A DNA stretch of 64,000 bases, from contig NC_081415.1 in assembly GCF_030272615.1 (NCBI RefSeq), forward strand, positions 599,304,144 to 599,368,143, written 5' to 3'. The notes below the pieces were generated by a model. The model worked only from the letters and a program-made list of their open reading frames with translations. It did no database searches and had not been told where the DNA came from. The translations under genes were made by a program, and so were the position numbers. Numbering within the stretch: position 1 is the first letter of the stretch; the number at the start of each line of letters is the position of its first letter. Positions 11,930 to 23,800 of this stretch are shown in pieces. This DNA is from Cryptomeria japonica. Taxonomy: Eukaryota > Streptophyta > Pinopsida > Cupressales > Cupressaceae.

Positions 11930-14233
11930 ACAATTTTGAACTACACCAATCAACAATAGAACGTACATCAGAGAAATTTACACCTGAAATCCTCAATTGC
12001 TCCTTAACTAGAGCTCTCTTCAAACATGCACTTGCTCCATCATGCTCCCCCTTCCCATGCCCTGCCTAAAAAAAACACCAAATATGAGGTATACGCCTCT
12101 CTACATGAATTCTACTCAACCATTAAAACATACAGGCATTCTTGAATAGACTCATGCAGTTATCTGACCATATGATATGTCGATCAATTGCAATATCTTT
12201 CTCATGCAATAACTCAAAAAAATTCTCGAAGGAATGTTGCACATACTCGAAGGAGTGTGATCTATCATCACTCATATAAAAATGATACTCCTCGATTATC
12301 TTCTTGTCCTCTTATGTACTATCAGGAGCATGTCTATATGTAATGTGAATAAAAATAGCAATCTGGATTGAATTGTAGTACTGAGACTGTACCTCATTTT
12401 GTGGTTGCAATGTATAGTTCTCTGCAAAATCAACCATCGATACAATAGTCCCAATCGGGAAAGAGTTCTTACACATCTTGAACTATTGATCCAACCACTG
12501 AGACCTATGGGTGTGCCTTGCATACTTGTAAAAAATATTTCCCTTTAAATCCAAAATAAAATCAGCAACACTCACTTCTCTTGAGACTAATTCGCATCTA
12601 GAATCTTCACCTCCACTCTTCAAAGTATATTTCACTGTCTCATATCTTTTTTTCTCAACATAATTCTTTCCAAACTCGTGTTCGTTGCCCTCATGAAAAC
12701 ATGAAACAAACTTTGACAACCCACCACATTGTGAGCACTTCTCATTCAAACAATCATTTCTATAGAAATAGCAACCATCATCTCTAGGGCATAAAAATAG
12801 ATCTTGCAAGTCTCTTGATGATCTCGGAAATAGCATTGTGCCACACTCCTACAACATCTCCTTAGTATGCATCGTAGAACGAATATGGCATAAAAGTTCA
12901 TGGTACATTGAAAACTCCACATGGTACTTGCAACAACAAGTATTATGAATCTAAAGAGGAACATAATAAAATGGCTTCAAAGATTCAAAGGCCCTTTGTG
13001 ATATTTGCAAAGTTGGATGTACTTAACAAAAAAAATTGTACAACATTGTTTGGCTTGATTCCAAGAAATGTTTGGGATGCGGTGTGCAGTCTCGGTTGCC
13101 AATTCTTAATTTCAAAACGTTCTTTACATTGGGTGATACTCTAGAATTAGAGTGCCAAAATTGTTGAATCTCCTCCTTCACATTGTCAATCAACTTTGTA
13201 TCAACACGTGGAAGCCTCCCACCAAAAGCCCATGTATCATGTTGAAGTGGATAGTCAAGTCTTTGTCTTCGTGCAAGTGCTATATCCAAAGTTTTATGCT
13301 TTATGTTCAAATCAACACAAGTTTTTCTCATTTGACGAGCCTTCCTCAATTGATGGCTTACTAAGGAAGTTGTAAGCACTCTTCGAGCGGCTCTCTTATC
13401 TCTTTCTTTGGTATTCTTTCCAATAGGGTTGAGAGCATCAAATAGACTTTTGGCAATAATAGAATTTCTCTCCATATTCTTGTTTATACGAATCTTCAAT
13501 TTGTTTAGCAATGGTCTCATCTTTATCATCTTTAGAAATTGAACAAAGAGTTTGCATGGCTTGGTCAATGTCTTATTGCTAAAATTTTGGTCGAAAAGTT
13601 GTGTAGCCCACAACCAAATGGTTCTTGTTGATCGCTTGCCTTCAAGATTCGCAATAATGTTCTCATCAATTTCAAGTAACCATTTTGGGGTTCTTTAAGG
13701 TCTTGGATTTAGAATGTGTCTTTCATCCATGAGAGAGTCTTGATTTCTAAAGTAATTAGGTGTTACATATTATTCACTTGGTTGAGCAATTCCACCTTCA
13801 ATGTCAAAGTTTTCCACATTTTCACCTCCAATGTCAAAATTTTCCACATGTTCATGTCTTATGTCAAAATTTTCTACATTTTCACCTCCAAGGTCAAAAA
13901 ATTTCATATTTACACCAAAATTATGGACACTTCATTGTCAACTCCCAGATTTTCACTTTCCATTCTCATGTCATGTTGAGCATTTTCATTATCACTTTCA
14001 ACATTTTCAACATATTCAAAATTTTCACTTTCAAAATATACATTTTCATTTTCAATAACTTGTTCAAAATTTTCAAATTCAATTTCCTCGTCACTTGAAG
14101 TAAAATTAGAAATATTTAACATACCTTGTCTTCTCCTCCTATGACCTTCTCTATCTCTTTCTCTGTACACTTCAATTTGGTCATTTGAAAGTTTTATTTT
14201 GCGTTTAGACTTCCGACGACTACTACTCCCCAT

Positions 14234-14415
14234 TTACCTCCACAAAGATGCTCCTAAATGATTGACAATGTAGGATTTGACTTTAAGAATCTCTCAAAAG
14301 CACAAATTTGTCTCAACCTGTCTGAAAACCCATGATCGTCGACAGAAAATAGAATGTGAAGACTGTGGGTCGTTGGAATCCACAAAATGGTTCACAAAGC
14401 TCTTTTTTATTTACA
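14234..14415. promoter_or_regulatory. Upstream region of the transposase gene
   Basis: This is the interval upstream of the presumed transposase start (14233, minus strand). No confident TATA box is visible. It contains GGTCGTTGGAATCCACAAAATGG, whose GGAATCCAC word also occurs near the left end (4013-4021). Confidence 0.3.
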
Positions 14416-14452
14416 AAAATTGGATATCTAATTATATCAGATATCCAATTTT
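14416..14452. repeat. 14-bp perfect inverted repeat with GGATATC core
   Basis: AAAATTGGATATCT (14416-14429) and its exact reverse complement (14439-14452) are separated by 9 bp. It belongs to the same GGATATC word family as the terminal motifs and lies between the transposase start and the satellite block. It could be a transposase binding site. Confidence 0.65.
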
Positions 14453-14531
14453 AATGTATAAATTTGTGGTTCCAAAAACATTTCCCGTTGTCGCCTTTTT
14501 TTTACTGTTGCCACATTAATGCCAGTGACAT

Positions 14532-14566
14532 AAATCAGATATCCGATAAAATCCGATATTTGATTT
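14532..14566. repeat. Subterminal copy of the terminal motif
   Basis: AAATCAGATATCCGATAAAA then TCCGATATTTGATTT. It matches the right terminal motif in reverse-complement orientation over most of its length. It is itself an imperfect palindrome (AAATCAGATATC / GATATTTGATTT). Confidence 0.6.
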
Positions 14567-14582
14567 CATTACTCATATTTTA

Positions 14583-14596
14583 GAGAGAGAGATTAT

Positions 14597-14687
<91 letters not shown>

Positions 14688-14830
14688 GGGGGGAGAGAGA
14701 GAGAGAGATTTGGGGAGATGGGGAGAGAGAGATTAGGGGAGAGAGGGGGGAGGGGGAGAGGGAGAGAGAGAGAGGGGGGATAGAGAAAGATTAGGGGAAA
14801 GAGGGGGGAGGGGAGAGATAGAGAGAGTGA
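14583..14830. repeat. GA-rich microsatellite block
   Basis: (GA)n from 14583 with interspersed GGGG, GATTAGGGG and GATTATGGG words. Its reverse complement resembles the CT-rich block at 18441-18725, which shares GAGATTATGGG and GATTAGGGGAGAG. The two therefore form inverted arms around the minisatellite. Confidence 0.9.
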
Positions 14831-17800
14831 CCCAAGGGTCATATGGTGTCATAAGGGGTCATATGTTGTCCGTAGGGGTCATATGGTGTCCCATGACCCC
14901 TTAGGACACAATATGACCCATAAAGACACAATTTGGTGTCTTAAGGGGTCATATGATGTCCTAAGGGGTCATAGGACACAATATGACCCCTTAGGACACC
15001 ATACAACCCAATACAACCAAATATGGTGTCATAAGGGGTGGTATGTTGTCCTTAGGGGTCATATGGTGTCCCATGACCAATTTGGATACCATATGACCCC
15101 TAACAACACAATTTGGTGTCTTAAGGGATCATATAGTATCCTAAAGGGTCGTAGGACACAATATAACCCCTTAGGATACCATATGAACCATAACGACCCA
15201 ATATGGTGTTATAAGGGGTAATATGGTGTCCTAAGGGGTTGTAGGACACAATTTGACCCCTTAGGACACCATAGCAACCCAATATGGTGTCATAAGGCGT
15301 CGTATGTTGTCCTTAGGGGTCATATAGTGTCTCATGACCCCTTAGGACACAATATGACCCCTTAGGACATAATATGACCCATAACGAAACAATTTGGTGT
15401 CTTAAGGGGTCATATAGTGTCCTAAGGGGTCGTAGGACACAATATGACCCCTATGGACACCATATGACTTATAATGACCCAATATGGTGTCGTAAGGGGT
15501 CATACATTATCCTTACGGTTCATATGGTGTCCCATGACCCCTTAGGACACAATATGACCCATGACGACACAATTTGGTGTCTTAAGGGGTCAAATAGTGT
15601 CCTAAGGGGTCGTAGGACACAATATGACCCCTTAGGAAACCATAGGACCCATAACGATGCAATATGGTGTCATAAGGGGTCATATGGTGTCCTAAGGGGT
15701 CGTAGGACACAATATGACCCCTTAGGACACCATAGGACCCATAATGACCCAATATGGTGTCATAAGGGGTTTTATGTTGTCCTTAGGGGTCATATGGTGT
15801 TCCATGATCCCTTAGGACACAATATGACCCATAACGACACAATTTAGTGTCTTAAGGGGTCATATGGTGTCTTAAGGGGTCATAGGCCACAATATGATCC
15901 CTATGGACACCATATGACTCATAAAAACCCAATATGGTATCATAAGGGGTCGTATGTTATCCTTAGGGGTCATATGGTGTCCCATGACCCCTTAGGATAC
16001 CATATGACCCATAACGACACAATTTGGTATCTTAAGGGGTCATATGGTGTCCTAAGGGGTCGTAGGACACAATATGACACCTTAGGAAACCATAGGACCC
16101 ATAACAACTCAATATGGTGTCATAAGGAGTTGTATGTTGTCCTTAGGGGTCATATGGTGTCCCATGACCCCTTAGGACACAATGTGACCCATAACACCAC
16201 AATTTGGTGTCTTAAGGGGTCATATGGTGTCCTAAGGGGTCGTAGGGCACAATATGATCCCTTCGGACACCATAGAACCCATAACAATCCAATATGGTAT
16301 CTTAAAGGGTCATATAGTGTCCTAAGGGGTCGTAGGACATAATATGACCCCTATGGACACCATATGACTCATAACGACCCAATATGGTGTCATAAGGGGT
16401 TGTATGTTATCCTTAGGGGTCATATGGTGTCCCATGACCCTTTAGGATACAATAAGACCCATAATGACATAATTTGGTGTCTTGAGGAGTCATATGGTGC
16501 CTTAAGGGGTTGTAGGACACAATATGACCCCTTAGGACATCATAGGACCCATAACAACTCAATATGGTATCATAAGGGGTCGCATGTTGTCCTTAGGGTC
16601 TTATGGTGTCCCATGATCCCTTAGGACACAATATGACCCATAATGACACAATTTGGTGTCTTAAGGGGTCATATGGTGTCGTAAGGGGTCGTAGGACACA
16701 ATATGACCCCTTACAACACCATAGCACCCCATACGACCCAATATGGTGTCATAAGGAGTCGTATGTTGTCCTTAGGGGTCATATGGTGTCCCAAGACCTA
16801 TTAGAACACCATATGACCCCTACTTGCACAATTTCATGTCTTAAGGGGTCATATGGTGTCCTAAGGGATCATAGGACACAATATGACCCCTTAGGACACC
16901 ATAGGACCCATAACAACCCAATATGGTGTAATCAGGGGGCATATGGTGTCCTAAGGGGTCATAGGACACAATATGACCCCTTAGGACACCATAGGACCCA
17001 TAACAACCCAATATGGTGTCATAAGGGGTCGTATGTTGTCCTTAAGGGTCATATGGTGTCCCATGACCCTTAGGACAGAATATGACACATAACAACACAA
17101 TGTGGTGTCTTAAGGGGTCATATGGTGTCCTAAGGGGTTGTAGGACACAATATGAACCCTATGGACACCATATAACTCATAACGATCCAATATGGTGTCA
17201 TAAGAAGTTGTATGTTTTCCGTAGGGATCATATGGTGTCCTATGACCCCTTAGGACACCATATGACCCATAAGGACACAATTTTGTGTCTTAAGGGGTCA
17301 TATGGTGTTCTAAGGGGTCATATGACACAATATGATCCCTGAGGACACCATAGGACCCATAACGACCAAATATGGTGTCTTAAGGGGTATATGGTGTCCT
17401 AAGGGGTCGTAGGACACAATATGACCCCTTAGGACACCATAGGACCCATAAAGACCCAATATGGTGTCATAATGGGTCGTATGTTTTCCTTATTGGTCAT
17501 ATGGTGTCCCATGACCCCTTAAGACACAATATGACCCCTTAGGACACAATATAACCCATAACGACACAATTTGGTGTCTTAAGGGGACATATGGTGTCCT
17601 GAGGGGTCGTAGGACACAATATGACCGCTATGGACACCATATGACTCATAACGACCCAATATGGTGTCATAAGGAGTCATATGTTATTCTTTGGGGTCAT
17701 ATGGTGTTCCATGACTCCTTAGGACACTATATGACCCATAATGACATAATTTGGTGTCTTAAGGGGTCATAGGGGTTCTAGGACACAATATGACCCCTTA

Positions 17801-18440
17801 GGACACCATAAGATCCATAACGACCCAATATGGTGTCATAAGTGGTTGTATGTTATCCTTAGGGGTCATATGGTGTCCTAAGGGGTTGTAGGACACAATA
17901 TGACCCTATGGGATACCATTTGACTCATAACGACCCAATATGGTGTCATAAGGGGTTGTATGTTGTCCTTAGGGGTCATATGGTGTTCCATGACCCTTTA
18001 AGACATAATATGACCCATAACGATACAATTTGGTGTCTTAAGGGGTCATATGGTGTCCTAAGGGGTCGTAGGACCCAATATGACCCCTTAGGACACCATA
18101 TGACCCATAACGACCCAATATGTTGTCCTAAGGGGTCGTATGTTGTCCTCAGGGGTCATATGGTGTCCCATGACCTATTAGGATACCATATGACCCCTAA
18201 CAACACCATATGGTGTCATAAGGGGTCATATGACACTAACAACACTGTATAGAGTCGTAAAGGGTCATATTGTGTCGTAAGGGGTCATATGGTGTCTTAA
18301 GGGGTCATTTGACACAATGTGACCCATTAGAATACAATATGACCCATAATAACACAATTTGGTGTCTTAAGGTGTTATATGGTGTCCTAAGGGGTCGTAG
18401 GACATAATATGACCCCTTAGGACACCATAGGACCCATAAT
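14831..18440. repeat. 3.6-kb minisatellite, 90-bp unit with foldback structure
   Basis: The word AATTTGGTGTCTTAAGGGG recurs at spacings close to 180 or 270 bp, i.e. multiples of a 90-bp unit. Inside the unit GGTCATATGGTGTCCTA is followed by TAGGACACAATATGACC, which is complementary at 16 of 17 positions, so each unit can fold into a hairpin. Because 90 is a multiple of three and one frame lacks stops, 86-157 aa ORFs with a 30-residue period appear on the plus strand. I treat these as artefacts. The array sits at the right end of the transposon. Confidence 0.93.
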
Positions 18441-18491
18441 CTCTGTCTCCCTCTCCCCTAATCTCTTTATCTCTCTCTCCCTTCCCCTCCC

Positions 18492-18534
<43 letters not shown>

Positions 18535-18551
18535 CCCCTGTCTCTCCCCCC

Positions 18552-18585
<34 letters not shown>

Positions 18586-18725
18586 TCTCCCTCCCCCCTC
18601 TCTCTCACTCTCCCCCATAATCTCTCTCTCCCTCTCCCCTAATATCTCTCTCTCTCTCTCTCCCTCCCTCTCTCTCCTAATCTCTTTATCCCTCTCTCTC
18701 TCTCTCTCCCCCCTCTCCCTCTCCC
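18441..18725. repeat. CT-rich microsatellite block
   Basis: (CT)n with CCCCTAATCTC and CCCATAATCTC words and a short (AT)n at about 18517-18534. It is the inverted counterpart of the GA block at 14583-14830. Confidence 0.9.
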
Positions 18726-18837
18726 TAATATCATATACTAATTTATTTATAAATTAATATATTAAAATATTATATATTAATATATTAATAAACAATAGAT
18801 TAATTATGTGCAAATTTAGTTAGTGAATTTACTTATT

Positions 18838-18907
18838 AAAATCAAATATCTGATATAATCGGATATTTGATTGTACCAGATATCCCATTTTATCGGATAT
18901 TCGATTT
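18838..18907. repeat. Right terminal motifs of the transposon (two copies)
   Basis: AAAATCAAATATCTGATATA...GGATATTTGATTG (18838-18872, itself palindromic) is followed by the 31-bp motif 18877-18907, the inverted partner of 3471-3501. No matching target duplication is visible outside. Confidence 0.55.
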
Positions 18908-20586
18908 TAGTTGTACAAATTTCAATTTTGAAATTTTCGCTCGAGAATGCTTTGGGATTTGGCTTGGAAGTGACAAGCCTGGAAAGTCAACGGAAAAAAC
19001 ACGTTTTTCAGTATTCCTTGATTTTCCAGACTTTACACTGGTGGTTGACAACTTTTTTGTAGCGAGAATTGATAAAACTAAAAGGATTTTTTAAGGACGT
19101 TCTTAGATTTCCAACAATATAAGGCTTGTCTTATTTTGACTTTAATAAATTATTATTATTTATTTTCTAATTGAATTCTGACAATAGTCCTGATTGATAG
19201 ACTGATTGAAAAACACTCATAACTTTCAAACGGTATAATATTTTTTGAATCCGAAACATGCATCACATCCTATACTTTGTCGACTATAGGGAAAAATTAA
19301 AAAATATTAAATTTCATAAGGTTTTGACCAAGTTAAGGTGGTCAGACGTAGGACTTTCTGAATTACTGAAAAGTTGTAGTAAGAAAATCATAAATAATTA
19401 TTTACTTTATAAAAAATTATAAAAAAATATGTGTCACATCCGGACATGAGTCTAATACTTATATTATAAAAAAATATTATGATTTGATTGTGATTAGGGT
19501 GGTCAAACATACATCTACTTCTTATCTTTTTCCTGAAATTTTAGTACCAATGCATTGAAATTTGAAATTTTCATCAAATAGGATTTTTTTTTCAAAAAAC
19601 AACTAGTAGCTTAGAAACTACATTCAATTTTCTATAGATTCTCTTCTTACATATTTTAAAAATAATGTTCACAACTTATTCAAATTTTCATGTCAAGTTG
19701 CATAACTCTGATTTTCTGAAATTTCATTGCCACTTAAGGGCGTGCTTTGGCAGACCATGATCCTGCACATACCCAAAAATGGACCAAAGAATAGTTAAAG
19801 AAAATTCGATAATTATGCTCTATACTTTAACTTCCTCTATGGTTCCAAGGTGAAAATGAACTTAGATGTAATATTTTATAATTTACAAATTGAGATTATA
19901 GATTTATGTGACTGACCATTTCTCAATACCATGAGCTTCGAGACCTTTACCTTGATGGATGTATCTGGAAGGTCACTATTAGGCCAACAGTGACGATAAA
20001 AAAATTAAAATCTATCTGAACAACTCAGTATGAAGTTCATGAGATTTCTTAAGGGACAATCACGAATTAGTTTTCACAGAGGACCACTTGAAGAATGGTT
20101 GCTTGGTACTCTTAAGTCTAATTATTCAATCAGATTCGCAGTGCATCAAGTCATGCCATCATTCAGGTTGTTACATGCTCACTATGGGATACCTACATTA
20201 TATATAGTGAAATCCAATGTAACAATTAAAGTTCAGGCTCATCTTCATGATATTGAAAATGAAGAGATATTATCAGTGCATAAATGGTTAAAAAAGTAAA
20301 AATTTGCTACAAATTTTGAAAACCTATTTACAGATTGTATCTATGACTAATTTCAATGCTCATAATATAGTATAGATGTTGTTTAATAGTTATTTTTTCC
20401 ATTTTTAAAATATCATTTTGATAAATGATTCCAAATTTTTAATTTGCATAATATTTTACAAATGTTGTTATTATACCTCTAAAAAGTATGATATTGTCTT
20501 TATCTCATTTTAATTATTATTAATTCAAATTTAACCAATTTTTTTTTTTTTTTACTTAGATAATTTAAAATATAGGTATGCTAGTT
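18908..20586. other. AT-rich region, no gene recognised
   Basis: Composition is about 70% A+T. An 89-codon ORF (20030-20299) and a 75-codon ORF (18867-19094) show no domain known to me. GGTGGTCA words recur near 19337 and 19498. Probably old transposon-derived DNA. Confidence 0.4.
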
Positions 20587-20840
20587 ATATTTTACTTTTA
20601 TGATAAAACAAGACTTATTTTATAACTTAAGAATTATTTTATAGTTATTAAATTTACTTAAAAGTTGTTTTCATATGAATATCATTTTTAAATATTTATC
20701 TAACAAATTTACATCATAAATTATAAGTCTTGAAATGATTTATATTTATATTTTACTTTTATGATAAAACATGACTTATTTATATAACTTAAGAATTATT
20801 TTATATTTACTATATTTACTTAAAAGTTCTTTTATTTATG
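20587..20840. repeat. Local duplication, period about 162 bp
   Basis: ATATTTTACTTTTATGATAA...ACTTAAGAATTATTTTATA...TTTACTTAAAAGTT occurs at about 20587-20670 and again at about 20748-20832 with few differences. Confidence 0.75.
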
Positions 20841-23800
20841 CCTATGACAATGTGTAATTATTGTAAAGTTATATAAATATTAGTTTTATCGTAGAACTAT
20901 AGGAATCACATTGTTTTTAACTCGTTATTAAAAATCATATTGTCAACCAATCACGTATCAAGATTATTTTTCCTATGTTTTATTTTTTTCTTACTTCACC
21001 AAAGTTTAGATGCGATTTTTTTAACAAAAATCTGTTAAAAAAATATTTTACTTCAATCTAATTGACTCATAACTTTGAGACGATATGGGCAAAGAATATG
21101 GAAATTTTGATTATGAGCTATATAATTTATTTTATAACATTAAAAATTAAAATTTTTGATTTTAATATGTGTTAAAAGTGTAGCCACTAACTAAAATATT
21201 ATATAATAATTATATTAAATATTAATTGTGTCAAGAGGCATATTACACTCACATAATGGATTGAAAAATGTTTGTTAATAAAAAATCCCTGTAATTAAAA
21301 TTGATGTCCATCCATGTAATTACACCTAGAAGCATAACTATATAGTGAAAACATGCTTTCTTATCCATGTCATATAACAAAAAGAAAAGAAAAAAGAAAA
21401 AAAATAAAGAATGGACAATTTAAAAAATTTTAAATTCTAAATTTTCAACGTTCTATTTTGAAAAAATCATTTCAAAATACAATTCAAAAGATAAATTTAT
21501 ATTTAACCATGCAATTTATATTGTTGCCAAAATAATTTCTTTTAAAACACAACATCATGTCTAACATTTATATGATTTTGTATTTAAGCTTTCATTCAAT
21601 AGTGGTCCCTTCTAATTCAAAAGGAGAGGTTTCAAGACCGTCATGCTTTGTTTTAGTGCCGCTTCTCACATGACTCACATTGTGTTCACTAACAATTTGT
21701 ACACCATGTCTAGTGATGATGTTGTTTCTTTCAATGGGTCTTTTGTCTTGATCAAGATACCTTCTCTTGATTTTATTGTGTCATTATCAATCATTTATAG
21801 GATAAATTACAATGGGTACAAGCAATGTAAACATTATTTTTATTTTACAAAAGAAAGTTGTAGGCGTCGCAATGGAAAGGTAGAAAATGAAGTTGACAAA
21901 ATGTTTTTTAATCCAAATGCATACTCAGATAAAAAATAATGGCCCTTCCATTTTTTATTACACTAATTTCAGGTGTACATTTTTTTTATCGATGGATTCC
22001 TAATTTAAATGCAAATTTGTAGGCTTGCATGTGTATATAGAGATTGGCACTTTTTCGAAGTCAAGAGTGATGAAAATGTGTTCCATTTTGTAGATATTGT
22101 AGGATATAATTTTAAATGTGAAATGATCTTAAATTAGATTAGAATATATGTTTTTATAGCTATTGCCCATAAACGATGGCAAGAGTTGGAAATAAGTTTT
22201 TATGATGTAGGGTAATGTTTAACTTTCAGCAGTGGTATGTTTTACTCTATAAACTACTTTTAATGTATAGAACCATGAATTTAAAAGCTATTAACAATTT
22301 CTTCAAGGTTGTAAGGCTAACAAATTAGGTGGTACTAAACAATTTGTTAAAACACATAAAAATTTTACATATTTATTTGTTTTTTAATTTAAATATGGTT
22401 CTAAGGTGGTTTGATGGTTTCTTAAAATTGAAGATTACAAAATTGGATGGTAGTAAATAGTTCAAATGCTAGAGCATTCAAAATTTCAAATGTGTTTTGG
22501 TTCATATGTACTATGTGTTGCAATTGTGATGTTGATGGTTGTCATTGATGTCAACATATGGTATTGGTGCTAATGATCCGAAAGATGCGTTCTTGAAATC
22601 TTTGGTGCTCTGAAAGATGTGTTTTAAGTTGATATTTAGTGCAGATTAATTGTGTTGATGATGAACCATATTTCTCTATTTATCAGATATGGTATTGATC
22701 AATTGTATTCATGAGTATCTTGGTTCCATTCTTATTTTTGCTAAGATGGGTAGTGTTATTTTGAGTCTAGATTAAGTTTGGAATTTGAGGATGAGTTACG
22801 ACATTTATGTAGCATGTGAGTCATGATTTGGGTCCAGAATTTGTGATAGATTTAACGTGTGGATCTAACCAATGATGTATGTTGTGGTATGGTCTACCTC
22901 TCATTCCTTGCCACCACTAGAATGTTTAGTGTTGACCTATTTTAAATCCCTGTCTTTGCCGACTTAGAAGATTATGTTTCTTGGAGATAGTATAAATATG
23001 AGGATGATCTGAATGAGTTAGTGTGGCATTTTGTGGTAATGATATATATGGAAGATGTGTGAGACTAAAACCTCTAAAAATATGATTTGTTGATGATGTG
23101 TGAAGTGTATTGTTGTTGAAGCACCATAACAATTTTGGTATTGCAGATTGTGTTACAGTGGTGGATTGTCTTTTTATTTCTTCTTCCTTGGGCAATGAGC
23201 CTTTTTGTGGGTAGTGAGCCCTCCGACAGTGAGCATTTGTAAGGCCTTCTCCAACCAAGCTTTGATTTACTTAGTTGACCATGTTTGTCCTATTAATAAA
23301 TGCTTTATAATTCAATAGAATGGACTGTGTTAGGCAGATAGGTTTGTGAGAAAAATAATTGAACCAAGTTATAGAGTTATCGCACCTAGTGGTGTACTTT
23401 TGATGTGTTATGAAGTTGAAATCCTAAAAGACCCATTGATTGGATAATGTTGATTTAAAGTAAGTCAGCTATGTCTGGATGTAGAATGTATATGATTTCG
23501 TGATTTGATAACAATGATGAATGTTGATGTTTCATTTATATGCTTTATGATAAAGAACTCTAGATGACCCTAGAATAGGATAAATTTGAGAGGAGGTATG
23601 TCATTATTGGATTTGCAGGACTTTACTATGATGATAGGAATAGGAATGCATGTTTTAATGAATGGATCAAAATTATGTGAATGATAATAACTATTATGTG
23701 GAGTTATATGGATGAAAGATGTATTGGTTGGTAAATGTATATTGTATGCAGAGTGGTTGTAGTGCATTATTATTCAGGTGTTTTATATTATATGAGATTA

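Noticed and set aside
14883-18252. A repeat-protein gene made of 30-residue units
   Set aside because: The open frames follow from a 90-bp satellite unit; they are interrupted many times and show no promoter or start logic.
20030-21939. Two isolated ORFs of 89 and 98 codons
   Set aside because: No domain, no codon bias, no neighbours; expected by chance in this length.
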